Shown in pieces: positions 37,495 through 50,599 of a DNA stretch of 64,000 bases. This DNA is from Theristus sp. LFF4_11 (taxonomy: Eukaryota; Nematoda; Chromadorea; Monhysterida; Xyalidae). The first letter of the stretch is position 1. Every line of letters begins with the position of its first letter. The notes under the pieces were generated by a model. That model had not been told where the DNA came from. It searched no databases and worked only from the letters and a program-made list of their open reading frames with translations. Both the position numbers and the translations under genes were made by a program. Location of the stretch: NCBI GenBank assembly GCA_030248135.1, contig JASANC010002195.1:36021-100020 (forward strand), given 5' to 3'.

Positions 37495-40400
37495 ATGTCC
37501 ACCAACTCCAGTCAACCGACTGCCAGCAGTTCCACCACGGTGTTCCTAGTGCTAAGCCTCCTAATTCTGCCGGATCTCCGAGTGTCGGCTGAGCTCGTCT
37601 CGATCGCTGTTGCGGCGGGTGCGGCGATTTTGGGCGGCTCGTTTTTCGCCGGATACGAGTACGCCAAGTGCAACTTTTACGAGTGCTGCAATCACACCAG
37701 GTGGATGCCGGCGAATTTCACTGGTACGGAGTATTGGTTGTGTTGTTTATGCTTGTGATGATTGTCATGTGAATTTGAAGCATTGTAGTCGTGTACGGTT
37801 AAAATCGTTTTGACTGCGGTATTTACCGTATTTGGTTTACCGGGCTACACGCCTAGGCCGCAATGCGTCCGAACGAGCCTCCCCCCATTCTTGCTGTAGT
37901 GGTCGAAAAATATGGCCCACATAGAAACTGTTCTGATGCTTAAGCATAGCATTTCGAGATTTTTTCATGGTAAACTCAATTCTGCACCAATCTTGCAATC
38001 AATCAGATATGCAGTGTGCACCATACACCGTGAGCACCAAAATAATTCAGCGTATTTTCACCCTGACCAAAAAATGCACGATGCACCGCTGCAGGCCTCC
38101 GACGGTCGCTCCAGTCTCGTCTGTACGGTCAGCCTCTGGTGATCGACACCGTGGTCAGAGCGGTTAAGGGCCACTTCGAGAACGAGCAGCCCCGGAAGGC
38201 GTTGGTGCTCTCACTGCACGGCTGGACCGGCTGCGGCAAGAACTACGTCAGCAGCATTGTTGCTAGTCATTTGTACACGTGAGTAGACTGGAATGGACAT
38301 TTGAAAATTGCCTGTGACAGAGTGCAACCTTGTAGACTGCTGGATTGGCTGTTTGTTGCTGGTGATTTGTAAACGTGAGTGGAGTGGTCTCTGGACGTTT
38401 AAAAATTCGGACTGCTTGTGTCACACACAGTTCCATTCATTTCCCCAGCCGTGGCATGTATTCTTCGTTCGTGCATCTGTTCGTTAGCACGCTGCATTTC
38501 CCGTTGACTGATGATGACGTCGCTCTTCAGAGATATGCTGTACGGTTTTAAGGATTGTTTTGGGGTTGACAGTGCAAAAAAAGCTGTTTTTTTACTGTGA
38601 AAAGCGGGCTTTTAACGTAAATGCGTTTCTTGCCATGGGCAAAATAAGTATTGTTGAATATTTTTGAAAACATCCAAATTTGTTTTGGCACTTTTTGTTT
38701 GTCCAAATCCAAATCTAAATTTGTTCACTTTTACTCTGCATGTTAACAAAAACATTGGCGGTTGGCTGTTATATTTGAGTTGGACACGCTGACTGCTGGC
38801 CCAAATGACAGACACACCCAATTCAGTGTTTATGTGCTTATTGACTTTCTAGAAATCACATGATCGGCTCAAAAGTTTCAAATTTACCTATTGGTGTTCC
38901 GTTTTATCAGCTGTCTCAGTTCATTGCACACTCCCAAGTGCTCTCAAAAAAACTAACTGTACCGACCTAAACTGGAAAATCATCAATATCTGCCAGTTTG
39001 TTGGAAAAAAGCAACCAACATCGCCGCACACAGACTCAACTTCGCGAGTGGCTACTCGGCAACGTCACCGCATGTCCGCGGTCACTTTTTATTTTCGACG
39101 AACTCGATAAACTGCATCCGCGTCTGCTGGACGTCGTCAAACCGTTCATCGATCACTACGAGACGTTGCACGGCGTCGACTTCAGGAAGAGCGCGTTCAT
39201 ATTTCTCAGGTCGGCAGTGGTTTTATTGGTCCCGAGAAGATTTCCGGTTGTTTCTGGTTCAGTCAGTTACATTCAAACTCAATAACACATCCAACTAGCA
39301 ACTAGCTGATTGGCTGATGATCACGTGGTGCATGCATTGCTGTGCAAACCAAACTCCGCCCATTCCACAGCAATGCTTGCATAGATTGCATGGTCACCAA
39401 CCAATCAGCTAGTTGGATATGCTACACAGTTGGCTGTATGCGGCTGTACTTGTTTCGTTTCAGGCAGTTTGGAGTTAAACGGTTTTTTAGTGCACCTTAT
39501 CTCAGTGTCAGTGATTCAAAATGAATGAATGAATCCGTACGGCGTACTCATGGTGTGCGTGCATGGGAAGTGGCAACAAATTTCCAGCAACACCGGCGGC
39601 CACGACATCGCGCAGAAGACAATGGACGCGTTCAAACGGTCGCATGGACGAGAGACGATCTCATTGGCTGAAATGGAGGCAGTGATCAACAAGGCTGCCT
39701 ACAATGAAGAAGGTCGGCAGTTGTTGTGTTTGCGGCACTCTGAGAAAACTGTGGACGTGGAGGGAGGGTGATTAGCAGCATTGTAGAGGTTCGTTCGTGT
39801 GGCGAAGAAGATGAGAACTTTTCTTTTCTGAATTCGCAACCAGCCGCCTCACGCTCCCCAGCGGTTCTGGAAAACTGAACTTTAGTGATTTCGTGGATGG
39901 GCGTATGGATGGCTGAGCGTCTCGTGAGACTCTAGGCGCTGCTCTCTCTCCTCGGAACACCAGTATTCTGAGCCGTATCCCGATTTTGGTGTGATTGTAC
40001 AGAAACATTAGGGGGACGTTTGTGGGGCGGTTGTTGGGTACAGAACTTCCCCTGCAATGTCTTGCATTTTTGTGCGATACCAAAAAACGGTGCGACGTTG
40101 TGGTGTGTGTGTGTGTTACGGCGAGTGCTTACAGCAACCAGCCACACGTTAAGTAGCATTCATGAAGCAGTGTTTTCGTGACGCGTAGCTGTGCTACAAG
40201 GTCATGCTGCTTCATGAATGCCCCTTTACACCACACCGTCTCACCAGTTAGCGTATTTCAAGTTTCACACGCTCCCTAACTAAACACCGCCCACTGCCCA
40301 GGCGGCCTCCGATTCAGCGCGCTGATCGCGCATCACCTGATCGACCACTTCGTGCCGTTCCTGCCGCTCGAGCGTGCACACGTGAAACTGTGCGCTCGCG

Positions 40401-40588
40401 ACGAACTGCGCCGGCGAAACGTTTCGGCGACTCTGGAGCGTCAAACGAAAGTCGCCGATCAACTGCAGTACTTTCCGCGCGACCTGCAGCTGTACTCGGC
40501 GTCCGGCTGTAAACGGGTGCAACAGAAGGTGGAACTGTTGTTGCAGGAGGAGCAGGAGCTGATGGAGTGGAACAGGATTGAGTTATGA
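37495..40588 (+). CDS. Torsin family AAA+ ATPase (ER lumen / nuclear envelope)
   Basis: Exons 37495-37723, 38095-38278, 38449-38539, 39034-39209, 39588-39712 and 40302-40588 encode 363 residues. Residues about 15-33 form a signal peptide-like segment (TTVFLVLSLLILPDLRVSA), followed by a second hydrophobic stretch, AVAAGAAILGGSFFAGY. The Cys pair CNFYECC and WMPANFTGL match torsin N-termini. The Walker A region is LSLHGWTGCGKNYVS, with the torsin-type Asn after the Lys. Walker B is LFIFDELDK, followed by FIFLSNTGG (sensor 1). The C-terminal SASGCKRV carries the torsin GCK sensor-2 motif with its conserved Cys. Torsins need a LAP1/LULL1-type activator; none is visible. The ortholog (tor-1/tor-2/ooc-5 group) cannot be decided by eye. 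Confidence 0.93.
39286..39435. repeat. Dispersed repeat, family L, near-palindromic full copy
   Basis: The left end ccaactagcaactagctgat is answered by the inverted right end accaatcagctagttgg, with gtggtgcatgcattgctgtg / cagcaatgcttgcatag inside. The arms form a ~150-bp imperfect hairpin. It lies in a torsin intron (39210-39587) and is the best-defined copy of the family. Confidence 0.7.
40151..40227. mobile_element. Palindromic MITE, family P, copy 2
   Basis: Inverted ends agtagcattcatgaagcag / tgcttcatgaatgcccctt are flanked by TA on both sides. It lies in the last torsin intron (39713-40301). Confidence 0.75.
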
Positions 40589-40623
40589 TCACCGATACGC
40601 GTGTGGGAGACTTTCTGCAGCAC

Positions 40624-40782
40624 GGTCGAACTGTAAATCAGCGGCAATCGTCAGCCTGCGCGGCTGTCTTTTTGGAATCGGACTCACTGATTGGTCCAAT
40701 CAAGCAGTTAGCTTAATGGTGCAGCCAATCAGCAGGCGAGAATTGCACAAATTGCAAATGTTGTGCAGTTTGACTGTGTAAT
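40624..40782. repeat. Dispersed repeat, family T (gtcgaactgtaaatcagcgg), copy 1
   Basis: The left end gtcgaactgtaaatcagcgg and right end caaatgttgtgcagtttgac are partly inverted. It includes tgcagccaatcagcaggcga. A second full copy is at 49916-50087 and fragments are near 8728-8760 and 35540-35555. It probably represents another MITE family. Confidence 0.6.
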
Positions 40783-41109
40783 AATTTTTAAGTAATTGTT
40801 GTTGATATTGTCCATTGTTGTTGGGGCTGATTTTTCTGTGGAGTTGTTTGACAACGAGCCAGTTGGTTTTTTGCGGTCAATTACGCAATTGTTGTGATAT
40901 GCAAGTCTTTTTTTCAAAATTTTCAGGTTTTTTGATTCTCACGTGGATCAGAATTCTTTGAATGGTTCTGTGGTTCTTGGTTCGTTCCCAGTTTTTTTCG
41001 CAAAAAAGAATTTACAATTCTTATAGCAAAAGATGAATTTTTACAATAAGATCAATTCTACGCGTTTTTGCAACAAACAACCACACGATCATATGTTGCC
41101 TTTTTGGCA

Positions 41110-41460
41110 TTATGTATCGCCCGTGGTCAGCTGACGGAAACGCACGCCGTGTGGCAGATACAAACCACACTTGTTTGTTTCCACCACTTTCAATACCGCC
41201 ACAAATTGTGTGCGATCGAATGATTGTCGTATGAGGATTTGGCGACAGGAAAATGATGAAAAGCAAAAAAAACTGAAAGCCCGTTTGTTACTTTCCTGCA
41301 ACGACGCCACGTCTCTGATTTTCCGTCGCGTCGCGTCAAATTCAAAAGAACCAGTTGCTTTTCCGTCTCTGAATAATATCGGCATTGAAGCGATAATTTG
41401 AATGCTTTTCGCACCAAACGAAGCAGCCAGTTTCTTTTTACTCGGCGTGTGTTCTTTCAT
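41110..41460 (-). CDS. Possible short unrecognised ORF
   Basis: The 116-codon frame starts MKEHTPSKKKLAASFGAKSI and ends LPHGVRFRQLTTGDT. The first half has coding-like composition; the middle is Phe/Cys/Ser-rich, as if an intron were being read through. One possible splice uses gtaaca as donor after about codon 56 and ttgaaag as acceptor. No family is recognised and no other evidence supports it. Confidence 0.3.
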   Translation of the reverse strand: MKEHTPSKKKLAASFGAKSIQIIASMPILFRDGKATGSFEFDATRRKIRDVASLQESNKRAFSFFCFSSFSCRQILIRQSFDRTQFVAVLKVVETNKCGLYLPHGVRFRQLTTGDT

Positions 41461-44400
41461 TTTTTGTCTGTCGAAAACAAGTGAATCCAAGCGTATCGCG
41501 ACTTTTTTGGAAAACTAAAAGAAAACTGAACTAGGCATCGCATCGTGGTCCACTGTTGTTTCGTCACAGTTTCCCTTCATCCATGTTTTGACCGACCGTT
41601 TTGTTTATAACCTAAGTTGGAAAAAAGCTAAATTTCTGTGGCGATGTGAAAGTCCGCTCAAGTGGCCTGAAAAAAACGATATCGATTTCGGTTTGACATG
41701 AATGTTTTGTTTTCTTTATCGTATCTCTATTTCTCTTTCTGTTACTCTTTTCTTTCAAAAACTGCTGTCAGTTACACGCTGCATTTCTAGTGTCACAGGC
41801 AATTTGTTGCAATGTTTTTTTGCAAGAGTTTCAGATGTCTCCATTTCTCATGACAACCGTTTGAGGGTGAATTGCTGCGCCAAAAACTGTACGATAGCTG
41901 TCTGTCAGCCGTTTTGGGGGCGGATTTTGCAAATATATCACTTTCCTGAAAAAATGTCAAGCCAACGTTTTTTCCACCAGCATTGGTGTATAGCGTGACC
42001 AGTGTAGCATATCGGGCGCTGTTTGAAGAAAATCAAGAAACTCATAGCATCATATTGGATGAAAAAAGCAGAAAACTATGTATGAGCGTTAAAACCAGTG
42101 CACGTCGCGGCGTTCAAAGAGTTCTCGCATGGTTCAACAACGGGCTCAGGGATAGATTTCTATGGGGCTTATTTCGTGTGCCACCATGACACTTGAGAAG
42201 TCTCGTTGTATTTGCGTTCCCACATGTTTGGACCCGCATGGTGCGTGCGGCAACGCGCATTTTTTTCTGTCGCGCACTCACATGCATTTCGGTTATTTTT
42301 CTAAGAAAAAACATGCTGGAGCTGCACGGGACGCCTTTCTTTCTTGCCGGCATAATTTTTCACTCTTCATGATAAATATCGGAAGACAGCGAAATATTTT
42401 CATGAATGTAGTGGTTGTTTTTGCGATGTCCATCTTTATCTGTGGACATATGCGTTACTTTTCTATGCTAGAAGACTACTGTTCTGGATTTGAAAGTGTT
42501 GGTTTGGAAGTGCAAAATTGTCGCTCCAATTTTTCCAAAAGGGCTCTTCCTTTTTGGCGCTGCTATTCGTATTCTGAATGTGATTATGGCCTGTGCTTGC
42601 TGTAAGCGAACGTGTGTTTATTTCCACTTGTATGTTTTCACAGCTACAGGTTTAACACAGACACATTAAAATTGTGAATCCTCCCTGCGGAATACGGTAG
42701 CGACCGCATCCGGTCTTGACACGATCGCTTCTGTACGGCTGGCATGAAAGATCTATTTCAATTCAACTGCACCGATTATTGTTTTTTCCTGAAGCTATTA
42801 GACTTTTTGCCAGGTCCAGAGCCAGAGGGGCATTGCGGTATATGCGAAACCGGAAACTTTGTGATCTCAAGTAGAATAAAAATCAACACACAAAACAAAG
42901 ATCAGGACAGATTGTGTCGAGACCAATTACTGTAGATCCCATTTAGTCCATGTAGACTACTGTTTTGGGCGTCTTGACCATACGCTTCGATTCAACCCAC
43001 CCGACCTCGTGTGAGTTTTCGTCTCCTTTGGGAGCTGTTTATTCACACACTATACGCAACCCTGTCTCGTTAGGCGAAAATACGTACACAAAGATAATGG
43101 CGAAAATGTTGTGACGTGATAGATCGAGTTGCGTCTCATGTTTTTTTTGTGTGGCTTTTTTGCTTTGTGTTTTGAACAGATTTTCGAAATGGAAACTCAT
43201 CGACAGAAAGGCCAGTGGAATTCCACGACTGCATGAAACTGTTCAATGTTTGACAAAAAAAGTATTCCCGGTCGTCAAGATAGTTTACACTTGCAGTTCT
43301 TCTAGTCTTTTTTGGTTTGAATGCGCTGATTCATAGTTTTCAATGGACACGCTACATACAGTTTATCTATAATTTCAATCACCAAATTAAAAAAATCGAG
43401 TGCACAATAAATGGGTTCACTATGCAACCAACGTTTTTCATTGGTCACTAGAGAATTACAAAGTCGTAGTTTTATTTAGTACAGAAAATTCATTACTGAT
43501 AATCCACCATTGTAGCCTTCATGGTTTACCCTTTTATTTTGCTCATATACTCTTGTTCATAAAATTACAATTTTGATTCTCATTTCAGTCTGCTCATGCT
43601 TGGCATAAAAATGTAATAGTAACATTTTACAAGTCTCTTATGGTTTATATTTAGCTGTTTTAATTCAGCTGGCTGGTGTTAGCGTTGTTCTACAATATGA
43701 GGCGGAAAATAATGGTTTGAAATTTTTACGACCTCTACTTTAGCATGAAGTCGAATTTTTCAAACAACGGCACGGCACACGCACACGCTATGTAACTACC
43801 ATAGCTGAATTAGGTATAACCACAGCATGTTCACGTGTACATGTATAGATAGATATCTCATGCTGTGAATTGTGCGAGCAAAATTTCTCTATCATAAAAA
43901 GCACGATTTTGCACTGCTAAACATAAAGCCGTTGTTTCCAAAATTCAATGTCAAAATTTGAACACCATATCAAAAGAAAGCAAAATAAATTGAAATAATG
44001 GTATATGCGATGCTTTAAAATAAACGGCGAATCAGGGAATATCCGTTTTTGTTTCCTTTTCTTCTAAGAGCAGAACGGGGAATAAACTGGATCATCTGAT
44101 TAGTGTTATGCTTGGATGGAATTCCGAATAATTGCGAATTAGTGGCTGGTTGCTTATTGCATAATATTTTGCACTCTGCTTGCTTGTCTTCTTGCTTAAT
44201 GAGACACGGGCATACCCGATATCTGGAGAGCTCATTCGTTATTTTTAGATTTGATAGACACCTTTTACTGAAATTGGCTTCGTTTATTTAATGTATTTAT
44301 TGTCTCAAACACCGTGTTCATCAAGCACAGGTGACTGAAACAAACACACAAGCATGCAATGTTCTTATACCGCACACGTGCCAGTGAGTTTGTGTGTTTG

Positions 44401-45731
44401 CGTTTAAAGAACAGTCTTTGACTAAACTATAGGCTATCAGACTCAGCTTCAACATTCGATGCGTCCGAATGTCTTTAGTCGTCTGGGTGACTTTTGCAAT
44501 TTGTATTCCTTTGCTTGACAAATGTTCAGACGTGTGTGTGTTCGTCAAATGCGGGAAACGGGACAGTCACTTTTTTATCAGCGTTCTTTCAGAGGCGTCT
44601 ATATGGCGGATATGAGACACACAGAAGGAATACGAGAACGAAATTAGCTGGTTCGACTGCACCGGGGCTAGATTTGGGTTCCGGGCGGGAAATTGCGTTA
44701 AAGCGCCAGAAAAAAAAACTAAAATCGTGTGCTAGTTTTTTTCGATTTTCAGCTTTTTCTCGAAAGTGAAAGGACAACTGAAACTGAACGAACTTTTGCG
44801 AAAGTAACAGTGAAATCGTTTCACTTGTTTCGTTCAGTACTTCTATGTTGCGTTCAATCTTGGGCTCAATGCAATAAAACGAGCAATAATAAACAACCGT
44901 TTTATCATCACAGCGAACACATTCAACTGCGACAAGTGATCTTTCTGTTTCTCAGTTTCATTTCCTCGTTATCTCAAAAGTTTGAACAACGCTCCCTCGC
45001 ACATCTTGTCTTCTTGTTGGTTCAAAAGTTTTACAATAAAATTCGTATAGGGATAATGATTGTGACTGTCGAAAAACTCCATAACACTGAAAATGCTCTA
45101 TAACGCCACTGGTTTCGGTTTTGACGCTAAACAAATTTGATCTATCGTGTGTTTTAGAGACCTTCAACAAAATGCATGGAAAGCGCGCCACAATTGCAGA
45201 CAGTTGATGTGACAAACCGAATGATCATGGAATACCGAATGCACAGGAGCGCAGTCTGGAAATTTCAGCGGCGAGAGACGAGACGAGACAAAAAAAACAT
45301 GAAAAGCGGTTTCGATTCTGTGCTGTAATTTTATTACGGTGCTTTCCGCTTCCCGGTCCCGACTACCAAAACGGGGCATCATGGTGGATCATGGGGGATA
45401 GATGGGTGCTGTTTTCGCAGTCAAAATTCAATTAGTGCCTGATGTCTGACTGTACAATTGACCCCGAACCGTGCCATCGGAGTATTATTTCGCTGGAAAC
45501 GACCATTTTATGTGCCTCCAATTCATCATTGCATTGTTTTTCTGCTTTTTCTGACGCAACTTCACCGGACGTCTGAAAGTTGCTTCTCCTATACATTCTG
45601 ATCGTCTAAAAAACCGCGAGACGAAAACAGTTCTGCAGCCCTGTCATTGTTTCTGGCCTGAAATATCCAAATAAAACTTGAGATCGATCAACAACGAACG
45701 ATTTTGATTGATTACTAAAAAAACAATTCAA
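41461..45731. other. Long gene-poor interval
   Basis: The stretch is about 4.3 kb without a supported gene. Weak items are a THAP-like Cys/His pattern in the plus-strand frame ending at 41998, a plus-strand frame at 42406-42605 with a signal-like start (MNVVVVFAMSIFICG) and Cys-rich tail, and an inverted cacacaagc / gtttgtgtgtttg repeat near 44330-44405 (family C). The rest is AT-rich with no recognisable feature. Confidence 0.4.
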
Positions 45732-48700
45732 ATGTCGCTGACAAAAACCGGCGCGCGCGAAAACGAGGAGGCGAAGAATGACAAAAAGATCGCAAATTCC
45801 GGCGAATCGAACCAAACCACCGATGATCCAAGTCCACCGAAACGAAGCGTCCGTCGAAAACTGGCCGACTGCTGTTGTTGCTGTCGATGTTTGCCGACGG
45901 AGAGACGACGTTCAGTGTTGATTTTCCTGTTCACCGTTTTCACGCCCGTCGCTCTGTGGGCCGTCTGGCTGCTCGCGATCGTGCTCGGCGGCTGCCTCGT
46001 GCACGCGTACGAGCCGGCGGCGATGCGCCTTCGAGCGAGGGACGAGCGGGCGTCTGCGTTTCAGCGACGCAGCGCCTTTGCCACGCGCGTCCAGTCGACG
46101 TTGTTCAACAACTCGAGACTGGTGCTTTGGATTGATCAGGTTTGTCGAGCAGTGAAAAAGCAATCCCAACGAAAAAGCCCAAGAATTTGTTTTACAGCGT
46201 CATGCAGTTTGACTGCAGTGCAGCTAAATGTGGTAAAAAAGCAGATTCTTCAGCCAACACAACAGCTCAACACGCCCTGATGGCTAATTTTGTAGTCTTT
46301 TTTCTACTACTGAGACAAACCGAACGGCTAACAAATTTGCCTACAAAAATGTCTTTATGGCATAAGCGACTAATGAGATACGTGTGAATGCACTAAGTGG
46401 CCAAAAAAGTCACCAAGTTATACATTTGAGAGCTTCGGCTTTTTCAGTGTCAGAGGACCAGTTTGTGAAAAAACGTCCCAGCTGGCACTGTGTGTCGTCA
46501 GTTGACGATTTTGAAAACCGGCTGCTTACTTTTTTCAACAATTCCCAAACATTCTCCAGGAGATCTCCGAAGTGGTCTACGACCTGTTGTTCGACTTCGC
46601 CCACCAATACGAGCGACAACTTGTCGCACCACCAATGCCCGCTCAACCAAACAACAACAACAATGGTGAACATCAAGTGTCTACAAGTAACACCAACGCC
46701 AACAACAACAGCTCTTCATCATCGAACTCAACCGAACAACAACAACAACACCAATCTGTGAACAACAATAATAATGTACAAATTCATCTTCGCCCGCATT
46801 ACGAGTACAATTGGACACTGGTGAATTCCACGATCTACTTTGCCTCGGTTGCAGTCGGTTGCGGATTGAGCGGTGTGCAGCCACTGGACGGCCGATCGAA
46901 ATTGGTCACTGCCATACTCGGACCAATTTCGTTTGGAATTCTGATAATCGCGATGCTCTGGACGGCGTTTGGCGCTGCGACGCAGGTCTCTGGTTTTGGT
47001 TGACGCATTGTTTTTCTTCCTCGTGCTAAATTGCGCGCTTCGCAATCACTGTAAATAACAACCAGAAAAATTCGATGTGCGCATAACAGCAGCTTTATTT
47101 TACTTGCTATGTATATCTCCCTCCAGAGTGTAGCCGCGGTGATCAGCATATGTGTCAATCATCAACTGATCAGCATGGATGACAGTTATCTCTATTGCAA
47201 AATCACCCATGTAATCGACATGTTCCGCGTTCGAAGTCAACACATTTTCATTTCTTTGCCTACAAGAGTAGTGACTCACAAATCCATAATCCTTCCGATT
47301 CCGTAAGCACTCGAAAAAAGGATCCAACGAAACTACTGGAAAATTTTCTGATTTTCAACCTTTTTTTGATCATCGCCAAATCATCTGAAAAGTTTTTAGA
47401 GTGAATATGATTGGTTGACCCACTGTATACCGTGTTTTCCACTAAAAAGAACCTTTCCGTCCACAGGTGCTACTGAAACGCTCGCGCGCCGTGACCGTCG
47501 CCGCCGCCGTCGGCTGTACGCTCGGCATCGCGACTCACCTGACCGGCGTTTCCATCATTCTACACATCCTCCAACCTCAACTCGACGTGCGCTCGCTCCT
47601 GCTCGTCGTTCTCGGCAGCACGTTCGCATTGCAGCCAATCAGCGTCCACCTGCACACGTCCACATCCGTTCCCTACACGAATCGTCATGCCGAATTTCAA
47701 ATCGGCGCGCTTCTTGTCAGCGTCCCGCTGGTGTACACACTAGCCGCTGTGCTACTGCGACTCGCGTGGCTGCAACTGTCCGGTACGGCGTTCTGCGGCC
47801 GACTGATCGACGATCGCTATTATGTGTGGCGTGGCGGTGGATGGGTGAAACGGATGGATCGGTACTCGCATGAGTTCAGTTGGGCCGACGACAACGACGT
47901 TGATGATAGGTGCGCCAAGGTGCACAAACGTATGGCGCAGTGTAGCCCGATCGCGGAGGTCGGTTTGGTCGAAGATTATGTTATTATGAACGTTTTATAG
48001 TTGGTTATAAACAATGTTAGTTGTGCAATGTAGTTTGTCGTTGTGAGACGAACTGGGAATACCAAGACTAAAAAAACTGATCACCAAGAATCTGGCCAAT
48101 TTGGTCAAGTGGCCAACCGGCCAATGATCATGCGTGTCGGTCCGGTTTTGAGTGAACAAACCAATAAGCGATTTGCTGCACTGAGAAACTCAATGATAAA
48201 GACAGACGTAACTGCTACCAAATCCCCTCCTAAGGCATGAAGTTTTCGTCGCAACATTCCTTTCAGTGTGGTGTGTTTCTTTTCCGGGCGGCACGTTCGA
48301 TTTGAAAAACAATTTTTTTGAAACTTTTTATTTCAGGTCGCCCGCGCATTCGATTTAGATGAGAACAGCCGGCTGTTGAACAAAAGCGACATTCTAGACG
48401 ACGAACGATCGTGGTTGGCTGAGGTCGGATTTTTTTAAAAATCAAGAAGGCTGATTGGTTGGCCGAACCAGTCGAACCATCCAGGACGCTGAAATAATAA
48501 AAGTGAAACCTGAAAAAAGCAATGACGCTACGTTTTCGAGCGCTTGTGGAATAAAATGTAGATGTGGATTTTGACGGGAAGCACTTTTTTTAGCGAATAA
48601 CGGACTGACAGTGCGCGTTTAACCAATCTTCTTTCATTCAAGCTCTCTAAAGTTGACTAAGCTGCAGTTGAAATGTGCGTTTTCAGTTGCGCATTCTGAA

Positions 48701-48860
48701 CAGGAACAACAATTTCTCTGCATCATCGCACAACCAATCAACGTGCTGAATTTGCATTTTTCTGACATTTAGAAAAACTTTTTTACAGGTGCGCCACTAT
48801 GACGAGCCGGTAACACCAACTGAGATCGTTATTAGACATCCCCTAGCATCAGCAGACTGA
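45732..48860 (+). CDS. Divergent two-pore-domain potassium channel-like membrane protein lacking recognisable selectivity filters
   Basis: Exons 45732-46139, 46560-46985, 47467-47958, 48337-48423 and 48789-48860, all phase 0, encode 494 residues. A Cys cluster (ADCCCCCRCLP) precedes the first membrane segment (VLIFLFTVFTPVALWAVWLL), then GGCLVHAYEPAAMRLRA, like the G..VF...E.P.E region after M1 of K2P channels. The segment EYNWTLVNSTIYFASVAVG and GRSKLVTAILGPISFGILII align by eye with a K2P pore loop and M2. The expected TIGYG filter is replaced by VGCGLSG, and the second half (SLLLVVLGSTFALQP) also lacks one. An Asn/Gln/Ser-rich loop sits before pore 1. The cytosolic tail has ENSRLLNKSD, a possible dileucine motif. 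Family membership is inference. Exon 3 stays open to 48000, so an alternative 3' end is possible. Confidence 0.65.
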
Positions 48861-50599
48861 AAAAAGCTCAATACTATAACGAAAACGACAATACCAATCG
48901 TCAAACAATAATATCTATAGCATAGTACACAAAATGTCATGTGACTCGTGTCTGTTGCCCCGGTTACACTGCAGAAACGCGGTCTTGATGTTTGAATGTA
49001 CTCTTGTTTTTAATTACGGATTTTACTCTGTATTAACTCTTCTTATGATTAATTGATTTGATACTACTGGAATTGGAATTATTATTATTTCGAGTGTCCT
49101 ATTCCGTTCATATGTTACGCACAGCCGAACGTGTATACTCTACCGTAGTCGGTCTTGGCACGAACTCAGCAGTTATCGTGATCATCAGAAAACGGTTGGC
49201 GGAAAAAGCGAAGCACAAGGAATAATGAAAAACACAAGATCGTGTCGAGACCCGAAGTGGTTTAACCGTATCACACCCATGTCTGTGTTGACATTTGATT
49301 TTTGACTTCACCATTGCTTTCAACACAGCTTTGCGTTGTTATCTGATTTCAGTTGTTTTAATTCAAAAATCTAATTAATACAACGCAACACAACCAATTA
49401 ATTACTTATTGTTTGACAATAAATCCGTTTTTCAGCATGCTGCATCGCAACTATGCAATGTGATTCTCAGTACATTACGTTTTTACGACACGACATTAAA
49501 CACGAAACAAGAGAAACGAAAACATTTGACAAAATGCTGAACGAAAAAAGAAGAAAAAAACAATAGACGAAACAAAAAAACATAGATGGATGTCCTGGTG
49601 TAAAGACTGGTGCACTCTGTTATAACACAGTGATGTTGCACAAACACACAACCGCTATTACAGCAGCGCACGTGTCAACGTTTGCGTGCCAGTGTGTTTG
49701 TTTGTGACTGTGCGTAATTTTACTGTTGCAAGTCAGACCACCAGAGTGCACGGTCATCAGACTAGGACGCTACATGTTGTAGAAAGGAATGCAAGCAAGA
49801 GTGTGCGTCACACAGTTGCGTGTGACAAGGAAAGCAATCTGTCAATCAAAGCATCGATGGTGCAGTTTGCTTTGCTGACGAAAACCAGACCGGAAATAGC
49901 ATGTCTCAGAGAAGCTACAGTCGAGCTGTAAATCATAAGGCAATTAGCTGATCGACTGCTTTTGAACTGCACTCACTGATAATAATTGGCCAAAAAACTG
50001 GTAAAACTAATAATTTAATGCAGCCAATCAACATGTCAGGTGCAACTATCAGGCTGCCTCAATTGCAAATGTTTTACAGTTAGACCTTTTCATGAAGAAA
50101 AAATCAGAAAAAACGTCCATCCAAAATACGAATCATCTAGCACAAAAAATGCTCGTCATTTGAAGCAAAAAAATACAAAGTAAATAGATTACATAGATTA
50201 CATAAAAATTATGTAAGACACAAGGTGCACTATTAGGTGTTTGGACAGTAACGACAGTTTTTTACATCTCTTGTAAATGACTCTTTTAAATCAAAACTGA
50301 CATTTCACTCTTTTTTATAAGATTATCAATACTCTTGCAAAAGGAACAAAACAAGGTCTTTAACTTTTTTAATCTTTCCAGACAATCAATCTGATTTTGT
50401 CAATCAGATCAATAATTTGTTTCTTTGAAAGGGCAATGACGTGGTGTCTTTAAAAAAACAGTTCACAAAAAGAACACAGCAAAACCACTAACAACAACAA
50501 CAAAAAACTGAAACGAAGCACAAGTAACCAGCTTGAGTGTGTGGTGAGCGGTGCGAAGAACATTTTTTCAGTTTTTTGATTTTCTGACTCACCACATCA
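48861..50599. other. Intergenic region between convergent genes, containing repeats
   Basis: The convergent 3' ends of the channel-like gene (+) and the first SR gene (-) flank this DNA. It contains a family C inverted repeat near 49622-49735 and a family T repeat at 49916-50087. No ORF is supported. Confidence 0.5.
49916..50087. repeat. Dispersed repeat, family T, copy 2
   Basis: Begins acagtcgagctgtaaatcat and ends aaatgttttacagttagacc; the centre has aatgcagccaatcaacatgt, as in the copy at 40624-40782. Confidence 0.65.

Noticed and set aside
42406..42605. Small secreted Cys-rich protein
   Set aside because: Signal-like start and several Cys, but no splice or family support; mentioned only as a weak item in the gap.
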